Notes under the pieces: generated by a model
What the model saw: only the letters and a program-made list of their open reading frames with translations
What the model was told of the DNA's origin: nothing
The model's database searches: none
Translations under genes and position numbers: made by a program
Shown here: positions 33,444 to 41,345 of the stretch, one piece after another
How the letters are laid out: each line of letters begins with the position of its first letter
How positions within the stretch are numbered: position 1 is the first letter of the stretch
Assembly (NCBI GenBank): GCA_027491295.1
Contig: JAIXWK010000001.1
Coordinates: 180,313 to 244,312, forward strand
Source of the DNA: Microbacteriaceae bacterium
Lineage (GTDB): Bacteria; Actinomycetota; Actinomycetes; Actinomycetales; Microbacteriaceae
DNA length: 64,000 nt
Reading direction: 5' to 3'

Positions 33444-36020
33444 TCAGCGCTTTTTCCTAGAACTCTTAGCCTTTGAAGTTTTTGGCACCTCTCCCGGTCC
33501 CACCCCAAGCTTCTCACGTCTAATCGCAAGCAGCTCGAAGGCACGGTCGTTGGAGATTTCATCCAATGGCTCGTCCTTTGGCACGGTGGCGTTGATCACG
33601 CCGTCGGTAACGTAGTTTCCGAATTGACCGGTCTTTGCAAAAACCGGCTGACCAGATGCTGGATCCTCACCAAACTCGCGAAGTGGAGTCGATGCAGTTC
33701 TGCGAGCGCCGTATTTTGGCTGCTTGTAGATCTCGACTGCCTCATCGAGGGTGAGTTCGAAGATTTGCTCCTCTGCGGTTAGCGATCGAGAGTCATTTCC
33801 GCGCTTGAGGTATGGACCGAACTTACCGTTTTGAGCGGTGATTTCAACTCCGGACTCTGGATCTAGTCCCAGCACCCTAGGTTGAGAGAGTAGCTTGATG
33901 GCTTCTTCCAGGCTGACGCTAGAAACAGTCATGGTCTTGAATAGTGAAGCGGTCTTTGGCTTTGGGTTGCCTTCATCGACCAGGGTCACGTATGCGCCGT
34001 AGCGACCGTCCTTGACGATGATGTCCAAACCGCTGGTCGGTTCAGCACCCAATACCCTGTCCTCAGCGGCTGGGGTATTGATTAGCTCAATTGCCTTCTC
34101 GTGAGTTAGCTCATCAGGGGTTAGGCCCTCAGGGATATTCACAAGCTTGCGCTCGCCATCCTCCATGACCTCAAGGTATGGGCCGTACTTTCCGGTTCGA
34201 AGCTGGATACCCTCGGCAATTTCGAAGCTATTGATCAGTCTCGGATCTGATTCCCCTAGCGACTCAACAGTGTTCTTGAGACCTGTCTCAGAGAAGTAGA
34301 AGTTCTTGAGCCAGCTGGATCGATCCAGCTCACCAAGGGCGATCCGGTCAAGATCCTCTTCCATCTTTGCAGTGAACTCAAAGTCCACCAGGTTGCCGAA
34401 GTTCTCCTCCAAAAAGCGAGTAACGGTGAAGGCGATCCACTCGGGAACCAAAGCGCTACCGCGCTTGACGACATAGCCCTTGGACAGAATGGTCGAGATG
34501 ATTGCTGCATAGGTGGAAGGTCTTCCGATCCCCTGCTCCTCCAGAGCCTTCACCAGGGATGCTTCGGTATACCGGGCAGGTGGCTGAGTCTGGTGTGACT
34601 TAGCGGTTGCCTCAATTACGGCAATCTGGTCACCGACTGCTAGCTGAGGCAATTTAGCCTGCTCATCGCCATCGTCTTCACGAGTTTCGTCATAAACCGC
34701 AAGGAATCCCTTGTAGGTGACGGTCGTTCCACTTGCCGAGAGCTCTAGCTCTTCTCCGGAAAGGTTCACGCTGAACTTCACAGAAGTTGTCGAAAGCTTG
34801 GCATCTGCCATCTGAGATGCAACGGTTCTGCGCCAGATCAATTCGTATAGGGCAAGAGATCTTCCGTGAAGGACAGCTGCCAGCTCACTTGGGTGCTTGA
34901 ACACCTCACCGGATGGGCGAACTGCCTCGTGGGCCTCTTGGGCATTTTTGGATTTTGAGCCGTAGATTCTTGGCGCATCGGCTACTAATTCTTTGCCAAA
35001 CAGCTCAGCTGCCTGAGCGCGGGCCGCAGAAATTGCCTGCTGGGATAGCGCTGGGGAGTCAGTACGCATGTAGGTGATGTGGCCCTCTTGGTAAAGCTGC
35101 TGAGCAGTATCCATGGCCTGCTTGGCGCTCATACCCAACTTGCGAGACGCTTCCTGCTGCAAGGTAGAGGTGGTGAAAGGTGCGTATGGCTTGCGGGTCG
35201 AAGGTTTGGCCTCGACCTGCGACACGGTTAGCTGCTGAGAATTTAGAGCACTGGCTAATTGCTCCGCCTTGGCTGGAGCCAGCACCAGGGCCGAACCACT
35301 TAGTTTGCCGTTCTCGTCAAAGCTCTTGCCAGAAGCCAGCTTCTGCCCGTCGATTGCTGTGAGCTTTGCCTCAAAATCAATTTCAGATTTACTCAGCGCC
35401 GCGGTGACGCTCGAGTAGCCGGCGGTCACGAATGCCATACGCTCGCGCTCGCGCTGCACAATCATTCTGATCGCCGGAGACTGGACTCGACCGGCCGATA
35501 GCCCGCGGTTGATCTTCTTCCACAGCACCGGCGAAATCTCATAGCCAACCAAGCGGTCTACTACGCGCCTAGTCTCCTGAGCCTGAACTAAGTCATCGTT
35601 TAGAGCTCTGGTGTTATTCGCTGCCTCTTGGATCGCTTCCTTGGTGATTTCGTTGAACACCATGCGGCGAACCGGCACCTTTGGCTTTAGAACCTCCAGT
35701 AGGTGCCAGGCAATCGCCTCGCCCTCGCGGTCTTCATCGGTTGCGAGGTAGAGCTCGTCAGCTTTCTTGAGCGCGGCCTTTAGGTCGCTGACGGTCTTGG
35801 ATTTACCCGGGGACACCACATAGAAAGGTAGAAAGTCATTGTCGACATCGATGGAGAACTTGCCCAGCGGACCCTTTTTCTTATCTGCCGGAATATCTTT
35901 TGGCTCAGCCAAATCGCGAATGTGGCCAACGGACGCAAGAACTTCAAAGTCACTGCCCAGATACTTGGCAATGGTTTTGGCCTTGGCCGGTGACTCAACA
36001 ATCACCAATCTCTTTGGCAA
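33444..36020 (-). CDS. topA: DNA topoisomerase I
   Basis: This type IA topoisomerase relaxes negative supercoils. The 858-aa product begins RLVIVESPAKAKTIAKYLGS (TOPRIM), contains YLATDEDREGEAIAWHL near 92 with the acidic triad, and the active-site Tyr in GHITYMRTDSPALSQQAI near 315. The C-terminal third (about 600-830) carries repeated zinc-less C-terminal modules (LRTGKYGPYLEVM, VKDGRYGAYVTL, AQNGKFGPYLKRG, AKTGQFGNYVTDG), at least four visible copies, as is typical for actinobacterial TopA. It ends in a basic tail SRKKR. The Tad genes lie downstream of the next upstream locus on the same strand. Confidence 0.97.
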   Translation of the reverse strand: MPKRLVIVESPAKAKTIAKYLGSDFEVLASVGHIRDLAEPKDIPADKKKGPLGKFSIDVDNDFLPFYVVSPGKSKTVSDLKAALKKADELYLATDEDREGEAIAWHLLEVLKPKVPVRRMVFNEITKEAIQEAANNTRALNDDLVQAQETRRVVDRLVGYEISPVLWKKINRGLSAGRVQSPAIRMIVQRERERMAFVTAGYSSVTAALSKSEIDFEAKLTAIDGQKLASGKSFDENGKLSGSALVLAPAKAEQLASALNSQQLTVSQVEAKPSTRKPYAPFTTSTLQQEASRKLGMSAKQAMDTAQQLYQEGHITYMRTDSPALSQQAISAARAQAAELFGKELVADAPRIYGSKSKNAQEAHEAVRPSGEVFKHPSELAAVLHGRSLALYELIWRRTVASQMADAKLSTTSVKFSVNLSGEELELSASGTTVTYKGFLAVYDETREDDGDEQAKLPQLAVGDQIAVIEATAKSHQTQPPARYTEASLVKALEEQGIGRPSTYAAIISTILSKGYVVKRGSALVPEWIAFTVTRFLEENFGNLVDFEFTAKMEEDLDRIALGELDRSSWLKNFYFSETGLKNTVESLGESDPRLINSFEIAEGIQLRTGKYGPYLEVMEDGERKLVNIPEGLTPDELTHEKAIELINTPAAEDRVLGAEPTSGLDIIVKDGRYGAYVTLVDEGNPKPKTASLFKTMTVSSVSLEEAIKLLSQPRVLGLDPESGVEITAQNGKFGPYLKRGNDSRSLTAEEQIFELTLDEAVEIYKQPKYGARRTASTPLREFGEDPASGQPVFAKTGQFGNYVTDGVINATVPKDEPLDEISNDRAFELLAIRREKLGVGPGEVPKTSKAKSSRKKR

Positions 36021-36033
36021 AAAGCTCTCCTTA

Positions 36034-36381
36034 TTACTTAGGTGGCCCAGCTAATGCCTGGGCTGTCAACCGAAATGGTGGCAAAGATTTTGACACCTTC
36101 ACCAACGCACTGAAACCGACAATACGACATGTGTCAAGTTCTAAGTCAAATGCAGTGGCAATTTGTTCCGGGTTTTCGCAAGAGTAACCGGAGATTAACC
36201 CCCGCGCCGTTTCACTTGCCGTGAGGGCTGCCGCATCCGCCACCAATTGCACCTGCTGCTGCCAATAAGCCAGTTGAATAGCTAATCCACAGACCAGCAA
36301 GAAGCTCGGAAGGGCTGCCAGCAAGATCGCAAGTGATGCGGAAATACTGCCCGAATCTAACTTCCATGTTGGAAAAGACAA
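36034..36381 (-). CDS. Rv3654c-like TadE-like pilus-locus protein
   Basis: The 115-aa product resembles the small TadE-like protein of actinobacterial Flp/Tad loci, sometimes called the helicase/secretion-neighbourhood TadE-like family. It has an N-terminal SGSISASLAILLAALPSFLL segment forming the single transmembrane helix, and QQQVQLVADAAALTASETAR just after it, a stretch typical of Tad minor-pilin-like proteins. A Cys pair (SCEN...DTCRI) follows. It overlaps the TadE gene by 25 bp and is the last gene of the pilus cluster before topA. Confidence 0.8.
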   Translation of the reverse strand: MSFPTWKLDSGSISASLAILLAALPSFLLVCGLAIQLAYWQQQVQLVADAAALTASETARGLISGYSCENPEQIATAFDLELDTCRIVGFSALVKVSKSLPPFRLTAQALAGPPK

Positions 36382-36695
36382 GCTGTTGCCTCCAAATCAA
36401 TCGCAAGCCTTTTTTGGGCAACCACACATACCAATTGCCCGTCTCGATAGCTTTCGAACTGAGCTCCTTCGATTGGCAAAAGTGATTCTTTGATCGAAAG
36501 TTGCCTCGCCTGAGTAAACGCATCACGTGTTAGCTCCAGTTGCGCTACCCCGAGCTGGAACACCCCAAGTAATCCAGCCAGGGCCAGCACAACGGTTGGA
36601 AACAGCAGCATGAATTCTGCCGTCACGGCTCCTTTTTGATCACTGAATACCAAGAGCCCTGGCCACCAGTCCAAATAGCAAATCGCGTACCGCAT
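36357..36695 (-). CDS. TadE-family pseudopilin
   Basis: TadE-like minor pilin of a Flp pilus. The diagnostic N-terminal stretch is DQKGAVTAEFMLLFPTVVLA, with the Glu typical of processed pilins, followed by a hydrophobic helix and a short soluble domain with two cysteines. The start is uncertain: the frame opens at 36695 inside the pilin gene, but the first 14 residues (RYAICYLDWWPG) do not look like a pilin leader. A TTG at 36653, giving about 98 aa, is a better candidate. It overlaps the pilin gene in either case. Confidence 0.8.
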   Translation of the reverse strand: MRYAICYLDWWPGLLVFSDQKGAVTAEFMLLFPTVVLALAGLLGVFQLGVAQLELTRDAFTQARQLSIKESLLPIEGAQFESYRDGQLVCVVAQKRLAIDLEATACLFQHGS

Positions 36696-36801
36696 CCGAT
36701 CTCATAACCAGAATCAACAGCCCTGCAAATGCCACTCCTCCCAAAGTTGCGATTACATACTCGGCGGTGATGGCACCACGGTCACTTATTAATTGCTTCA
36801 T
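36640..36801 (-). CDS. 53-aa Flp-type pilin (DUF4244-like)
   Basis: This small gene is easily missed. The minus strand from ATG 36801 to TGA 36640 encodes 53 residues with DRGAITAEYVIATLGGVAFA followed by GLLILVMRSDAVRDLLFGLV. The T-A-E-Y motif at the start of a hydrophobic helix and the small size match DUF4244/Flp pilin subunits found between TadC and TadE genes in actinobacteria. The RBS GGAAAGGAAAG is strong. Type IV pilin processing would cut before the hydrophobic helix, leaving the conserved Glu at position 5 of the mature pilin. Confidence 0.85.
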   Translation of the reverse strand: MKQLISDRGAITAEYVIATLGGVAFAGLLILVMRSDAVRDLLFGLVARALGIQ

Positions 36802-36815
36802 TTTCTTTCCTTTCC

Positions 36816-37529
36816 TTAGAGCCCGAAACCGATCAGCATCGGGACGATTGTCAAAATCAAAAAAGCGGGCAGAACAGTTAGCGACATCGGAACCAGAAGC
36901 TCGATCGACATGCGCTTGGCTTTTGCCATCGACTCCTGCAGGGCACGTTGGGTGGTCAGTTCTATTTCGATCTCGACCAGCTCTTGCAGTGGGGCACCGG
37001 TAAGGCGACTGAGGTCCACCAGCTTTGACAGTGCATCAGGATGAGAGTTGCTCAGCGGCGAGCCCGCTGAAAGCAGCAGGCTGAATCTCAATAGCTCAAA
37101 GGCTGGATGCTCAGGTTCTTGTAGTAGTGGTCGAAGTAGCTTCCCCGACCATCGGATTCCTATCAAAATCAATACTCCAGCGATCGCGAGCGCTACCGCA
37201 CCAAGCGGCTGCAAGATAGCGGCGAGAGTTCCAAACCCTGCGAGTTGGCCGACCACCAGCGAGAGCGCTGGTAGCCAAAGTAAAAGCTTCCTGGTGGCTA
37301 TTGGCACGGCGTTGGCGGTTGCAAGTTCGGCTCGAAAACGCTCAAGGTCTAACTCAAAACCAACTAGTCGCTTGGCAACCTGACCAACTGGTGCGCCTGA
37401 GTAAATAGCCGATGACAGCAGTTTCTCGATCGGGCTTGACCCCGCTAGCTGCAGACCGGAGATCTCAAGCGCGGTTTTTATGCTCACCCCCGATGACATC
37501 AGGGCTCCGAAGTTTGCCACTGAACTCAA
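36816..37529 (-). CDS. Type II secretion F-domain platform protein (TadB/TadC-like)
   Basis: The 237-aa membrane protein is the inner-membrane platform of the Flp pilus. Features are an N-terminal SGVSIKTALEISGLQLAGSS pattern, central TM helices (LLLWLPALSLVVGQLAGFG, GAVALAIAGVLILIGI), then the T2SSF domain LLRFSLLLSAGSPLS... LTGAPLQELVEIEIELTTQR, and a final TM pair near 205-235 (LLVPMSLTVLPAFLILTIVP). Only one such protein is encoded here, while most Tad loci have two (TadB and TadC). It overlaps tadA by 4 bp. Assignment to the family is firm; which of the two it replaces is not. Confidence 0.85.
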   Translation of the reverse strand: MSSVANFGALMSSGVSIKTALEISGLQLAGSSPIEKLLSSAIYSGAPVGQVAKRLVGFELDLERFRAELATANAVPIATRKLLLWLPALSLVVGQLAGFGTLAAILQPLGAVALAIAGVLILIGIRWSGKLLRPLLQEPEHPAFELLRFSLLLSAGSPLSNSHPDALSKLVDLSRLTGAPLQELVEIEIELTTQRALQESMAKAKRMSIELLVPMSLTVLPAFLILTIVPMLIGFGL

Positions 37530-38431
37530 AGCACCACCTCGATGACGCTCAACTCTGCGGTAAGCCTTCCGATGTGAGTCAACTTGCGCAGCCCCGCAAC
37601 CCGCTGCAGCTGGAGTACCAGATCGAATGATTGGCTAACCATTTGCACGGTTAGTTCCCTGTCAAAACCAGAGAGCAGTCCTAGCAATATCAATCGATTG
37701 GGCAGATCTGCAAGGCTCTTGGAGTGCAGGGTCGCCATAGTGCCGGTGTGACCGTTGTTCATGGCTTGCAGCAGCACTCCAAACTCGCTCCCCCTAACCT
37801 CACCCACCACGATTCGATCGGGTCTCATTCGTAGCGCTTCAATCACCAACTGCTGCATCGAAATCGCCCCTGCGCCCTCTTGGTTTGCCGATCGTTCGTG
37901 TAGTGATACGGCTGGCTCTGACACCATCAACTCTGGAATCTGCTCAATACATATGACCCGCTCATCAAGTTCTGCGATTAGAGCACCGAGCAAGGTGGTT
38001 TTGCCAGAGGAGGTTGCTCCGGCAACCACAATGTTTTGGCGCTGCATCAAAGCAGCTTCTAGAAACTCATGCTGAAGATGAGAGAGCATGCCTACCTCGA
38101 CCAGGTGTTCCAATCGAATCACCGCATGCGGGTGTCTTCTGATTGAGACAAGTGGCTTTGAAGACACTCCTTGCCCAAGCACGGCATGGAATCTAAAGCC
38201 CTGAACCATAAAGTCCGAAATCGGCTTTGACATGTCAATCCGAGAACCGGTTTGAAACCCCAGCTCAATCAAAAACTCAAAGAGCTCGCGCTCTGACTCA
38301 AAAGGATTGCTGGTTCTGTGAAGTCCCTCACCGACATCTATATAGGTGTGAGCGTGGCCATTGAGAGTCAGATCGGTTAGCCCAGGCCGAGCCATTAATT
38401 CGGCTAGTGGTTTGGGTAACTGAAGCTCCAT
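37526..38431 (-). CDS. TadA-type pilus assembly ATPase
   Basis: This ATPase powers Flp pilus extension. The 301-aa product shows a shortened N-domain (LTDLTLNGHAHTYIDVGEGL), Walker A VVAGATSSGKTTLLGALIAE (about 132-151), the Asp box ERVICIEQIPEL and Walker B RPDRIVVGEVRGSEFGVLLQ with the His box NNGHTGTMATLHSKS. It is shorter than the usual 380-450 aa because the N-terminal region is reduced. It is the first gene of the cluster; the 6C-like RNA lies just upstream on the same strand. Confidence 0.9.
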   Translation of the reverse strand: MELQLPKPLAELMARPGLTDLTLNGHAHTYIDVGEGLHRTSNPFESERELFEFLIELGFQTGSRIDMSKPISDFMVQGFRFHAVLGQGVSSKPLVSIRRHPHAVIRLEHLVEVGMLSHLQHEFLEAALMQRQNIVVAGATSSGKTTLLGALIAELDERVICIEQIPELMVSEPAVSLHERSANQEGAGAISMQQLVIEALRMRPDRIVVGEVRGSEFGVLLQAMNNGHTGTMATLHSKSLADLPNRLILLGLLSGFDRELTVQMVSQSFDLVLQLQRVAGLRKLTHIGRLTAELSVIEVVL

Positions 38432-38485
38432 GACTAGATGGTGGACTGCTGCCGAGAGCTATTTAGCCAAGAAAGGTTTTCTGTG

Positions 38486-38578
38486 GAAAAAGAAGGGGCC
38501 GGCAGGTTTGGGGGAAACCTGCCGGCGAGCGACTGCGCATTGGGGGAACGCTGCAGTCGCCATCTGGCCGAAGCCAGA
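38486..38578 (-). ncRNA. Probable 6C small RNA (actinobacterial C-rich-loop sRNA)
   Basis: Read on the minus strand, this stretch forms two GC-rich stem-loops whose loops each carry five consecutive C: GCGACTGC(GC)-loop-GCAGTCGC at 38529-38560, and a perfect 12-bp stem GCCGGCAGGTTT around CCCCC at 38498-38526. The second stem is followed by CCCCTTCTTTTT, a rho-independent end. A UUCG-type mini-hairpin (TCTGGC/GCCAGA, 38563-38578) begins the transcript. A -10-like TAGCAT (38584-38589) and weak -35-like GGGACA (38608-38613) would start it near 38578, giving about 93 nt. This matches the 6C RNA definition except for five rather than six C. In mycobacteria, from memory, 6C (B11) also sits next to the Tad locus. 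Confidence 0.8.
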
Positions 38579-38664
38579 GATAAATGCTATTCGGTTATCA
38601 CTACATTTGTCCCCCATTTGTGGAACTTTTTCGCCGAGTCGCCTCAATACTGATGTTTTTGGTG

Positions 38665-38670
38665 TTGACA
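38665..38670 (+). promoter_or_regulatory. Possible -35 element of the acs promoter
   Basis: A perfect TTGACA lies 47 bp before the acs ATG. No convincing -10 hexamer follows at 16-18 bp (candidate ATTTGA at 38688-38693), so the assignment is weak. Confidence 0.3.
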
Positions 38671-38716
38671 CCCCCGTATCTGGCATGATTTGAAAGTCAA
38701 CACTTGGAGGGCAAAG

Positions 38717-40690
38717 ATGTCTGCTGAACATGAGATTGAGAACCTGCTGCACGAGGAAAGACGCTTCGCACCGAGCAAGGAATTTGCTGCCAACGCGATT
38801 GCGCAGCCGGAAATCTATCAGCGCGCCAAGGCAGATCGCCTGGAGTTCTGGGCAGAACAGGCCAGAAATTTGCACTGGCACAAGCCCTTCACTCAAACCC
38901 TTGACTGGTCTAATGCCCCTTTTGCCAAGTGGTTTCACGATGGTGAATTGAATGTCAGCTACAACTGCCTAGATCGTCACGTTGAAGCCGGCTGGGGCAA
39001 GCGAGTGGCTTTGTTCTTTGAGGGCGAGAGAGGCGACACCAAGGTTTACACCTACCTTGATCTTCTTATCGAGGTCAAGAAAGCTGCCAACGTCCTTATC
39101 AAACTGGGTATTCAACCCGGTGACCGAGTAGCTCTCTACATGCCGATGATTCCAGAGGCCATCATCGCGATGCAAGCCGTTGCCCGCGTTGGCGCTGTGC
39201 ACTCGGTCGTATTCGGTGGCTTCTCGGCAGACTCGCTAGCCTCTCGTATCCAGGATGCTGGGGCCAAGCTGGTTATCACCGCAGACGGTGGTTACCGCAA
39301 GGGTAAGGCCAGCTTGCTAAAGCCAGCCGTTGACGAAGCATTGGCTGACAACAAGTGCCCAACTGTCGAGAACGTTTTGGTCGTAAACCGCACCAACTCC
39401 GAGGTGGCCTGGGAAGAGGGACGCGATCTGTGGTGGGAAGAACAGCTCAACCTGGCAGATAGGGAGCACGTTGCTCAGGGCTTTAATGCGGAGCACCCGC
39501 TGTTTATTCTCTACACCTCAGGAACCACCGGAAAACCAAAGGGAATTCTGCACTCAAGCGGTGGCTATCTAACCCAGACTGCCTACACTCACAAGAATGT
39601 TTTTGACCTGCACGAAGGTCAGGATGTTTACTGGTGCACCGCGGATGTTGGTTGGATCACCGGTCATTCCTACGTTGTGTACGGACCACTTGCAAACGGC
39701 GCTACCCAGGTGATTTACGAAGGTACTCCGGATTCTCCAGACTGGGGAAGATGGTGGGACATCGTTCAGAAGTACCACGTGAACATCCTTTACACCGCAC
39801 CTACCGCCATTCGCAGCTTTATGAAGATCGGCCAAAGCGTTACCACCCACTACGACCTAAGTTCAATCCGCGTGCTCGGTAGTGTTGGTGAGCCAATCAA
39901 CCCTGAGGCTTGGATGTGGTACCGAGAGGTTATCGGTGGCAATAAGGCTCCAATTGTTGACACCTGGTGGCAGACCGAAACCGGTGCAATCATGGTGTCC
40001 CCACTGCCAGGTATCACGGCTACAAAGCCGGGTAGCGCGCATGTGGCGCTTCCAGGAATTGAGATCGGAATTGTCAATGATGAGGGTGTTGAGGTTGGCC
40101 CTGGTCACGGCGGTTACCTAACAATCAAAGAACCATGGCCTTCGATGCTGCGCGGAATCTGGGGTGACCCGGAGCGCTATAAGGAGACCTACTGGTCACG
40201 CTTTGAGGGTAAGTACTTTGCCGGCGACGGAGCAAAGTTCGACGCCGATGGCGACCTTTGGTTGCTAGGCCGAGTCGATGACGTGATGAATGTTTCTGGC
40301 CACCGACTATCAACCGCTGAGATTGAGTCGGCGTTGGTTTCCCATCCGTTTGTGGCTGAGGCCGCTGTGGTTGGTGCGAAGGATGAGACCACCGGCCAAG
40401 CCGTTGTGGCGTTCGTTATTTTGCGCAGTTCACACCAAGACCAGATCGGTTCGGATCAGGACACTTCCAAGATGCTGCGTGACCACGTTGCCAAGGAAAT
40501 TGGGCCCATTGCAAAACCACGAACCATTTTTGTGGTGAGCGAATTACCAAAGACCCGCTCCGGCAAGATCATGCGCAGGCTACTGCGCGATGTTGCCGAA
40601 GACAGACCAATTGGTGATGTGACCACCCTGGCCGACAGCTCAGTGATGGACACCATCACCGGGCGCATCAACGCCGGGGCAAACGACTAA
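38717..40690 (+). CDS. acs: Acetyl-CoA synthetase
   Basis: This AMP-forming enzyme activates acetate to acetyl-CoA. The start is the ATG at 38717, preceded by GGAGGGCAAAG; an in-frame TTG 27 bp upstream is not needed. The 657-aa product matches Acs (about 650 aa): TYLDLLIEVKKAANVL near 115, the adenylate-forming motif ILYTSGTTGKPKGILHSSGG near 262-281, WWQTETGAIMVSPLPG near 415 and the C-terminal catalytic Lys in LPKTRSGKIMRRLLRDVA near 613-630, a site often inactivated by acetylation. It is monocistronic and divergent from the Tad/6C locus. Confidence 0.97.
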   Translation: MSAEHEIENLLHEERRFAPSKEFAANAIAQPEIYQRAKADRLEFWAEQARNLHWHKPFTQTLDWSNAPFAKWFHDGELNVSYNCLDRHVEAGWGKRVALFFEGERGDTKVYTYLDLLIEVKKAANVLIKLGIQPGDRVALYMPMIPEAIIAMQAVARVGAVHSVVFGGFSADSLASRIQDAGAKLVITADGGYRKGKASLLKPAVDEALADNKCPTVENVLVVNRTNSEVAWEEGRDLWWEEQLNLADREHVAQGFNAEHPLFILYTSGTTGKPKGILHSSGGYLTQTAYTHKNVFDLHEGQDVYWCTADVGWITGHSYVVYGPLANGATQVIYEGTPDSPDWGRWWDIVQKYHVNILYTAPTAIRSFMKIGQSVTTHYDLSSIRVLGSVGEPINPEAWMWYREVIGGNKAPIVDTWWQTETGAIMVSPLPGITATKPGSAHVALPGIEIGIVNDEGVEVGPGHGGYLTIKEPWPSMLRGIWGDPERYKETYWSRFEGKYFAGDGAKFDADGDLWLLGRVDDVMNVSGHRLSTAEIESALVSHPFVAEAAVVGAKDETTGQAVVAFVILRSSHQDQIGSDQDTSKMLRDHVAKEIGPIAKPRTIFVVSELPKTRSGKIMRRLLRDVAEDRPIGDVTTLADSSVMDTITGRINAGAND

Positions 40691-40693
40691 TTC

Positions 40694-41152
40694 CTAGACG
40701 AATTCGACGATTAGTTCGACTTCGACTGGAGCATCAAGTGGCAGCGATGCCACCCCAACCGCGCTTCTAGCGTGCAGTCCGGCATCGCCAAACACCTTGC
40801 CCAGAAGTTCCGAAGCACCGTTAAGCACTCCCGGCTGACCCGTGAACTCTGGAGTGGAAGCGACAAAGCCAACTACTTTGACCACGCGCTTTACGCGAGA
40901 GAGGTCACCAAGCACGCTCTTGATGGCAGCCAGCGCATTTAGAGCACAGCGCTGAGCAATCTCCTTTGCAAACTCCGGAGAAATCTCATTTCCAACCTTG
41001 CCGGTCGCCATCAGGACACCATCAACCAGCGGAATCTGTCCGGCGGTGAACACTAGGTTGCCCGAGATCACAGCTGGGACATAAGCGCCAGCAGGAGTTG
41101 CAACACTTGGTAGCTCGAGTCCCAGCTCGGCTAGCTTCTGCTCGATGGTCAT
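40694..41152 (-). CDS. RidA/YjgF-family protein
   Basis: RidA proteins hydrolyse reactive enamine/imine intermediates. The frame opens 24 codons earlier, but homology begins at MTIEQKLAELGLELPSVATP and the ATG at 41152 overlaps the stop of the preceding DUF4177 gene (ATGA), so the 153-aa form is used. Typical stretches are VPAVISGNLVFTAGQIPLVD near 30-49, CALNALAAIKSVLGDLSRVK near 84 and the C-terminal VELIVEFV. The protein is of the longer YjgF subgroup (about 150 aa), whose conserved active-site Arg is at most partly retained (HARSAVGVASLPL). Confidence 0.9.
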   Translation of the reverse strand: MTIEQKLAELGLELPSVATPAGAYVPAVISGNLVFTAGQIPLVDGVLMATGKVGNEISPEFAKEIAQRCALNALAAIKSVLGDLSRVKRVVKVVGFVASTPEFTGQPGVLNGASELLGKVFGDAGLHARSAVGVASLPLDAPVEVELIVEFV

Positions 41153-41304
41153 GCCTGAACCTGACGCTTGAAGAAGGCAATTAGGCCGCCCTGAGGGCCG
41201 GTGGTCACCTGAACCAGCTCCCAACCCTGGTTACCCCAGGTGTTCAAGATCTGAGTTTCTTTGTGAAGTAGCAGGGGGGTTGTGATGTATTCCCACTTAG
41301 TCAT
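41149..41304 (-). CDS. 51-aa DUF4177-like small protein
   Basis: This small gene runs from ATG 41304 to TGA 41149. The product contains TKWEYITTPLLLHKETQIL and NQGWELVQVTTGPQGGLIAF, the W-E-Y / G-W-E-L-V pattern of DUF4177 small proteins, and ends KRQVQA. It overlaps the RidA gene by 4 bp. From memory, mycobacteria carry the same pair next to ponA2, which supports both its reality and the orthology. The function is unknown. Confidence 0.85.
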   Translation of the reverse strand: MTKWEYITTPLLLHKETQILNTWGNQGWELVQVTTGPQGGLIAFFKRQVQA

Positions 41305-41345
41305 TAACAGCTCCGTTTCAGCAAGGGACAGGTAACCTAGAGTCT

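Noticed and set aside
33443..33562. A longer thymidylate kinase start inside topA
   Set aside because: The extra 40 residues match no kinase sequence and are the shifted-frame reading of the topA end.
36654..36695. Upstream ATG start of the TadE gene
   Set aside because: The added residues are the shifted reading of the pilin gene and do not resemble a pilin leader; a start nearer 36653 is preferred but not proven.
38498..38560. Tandem hairpins as a plus-strand leader or riboswitch of acs
   Set aside because: No U-run or switch-like alternative pairing is seen on the plus strand. On the minus strand the same stems have C5 loops and a U-tract, which fits a 6C RNA much better.
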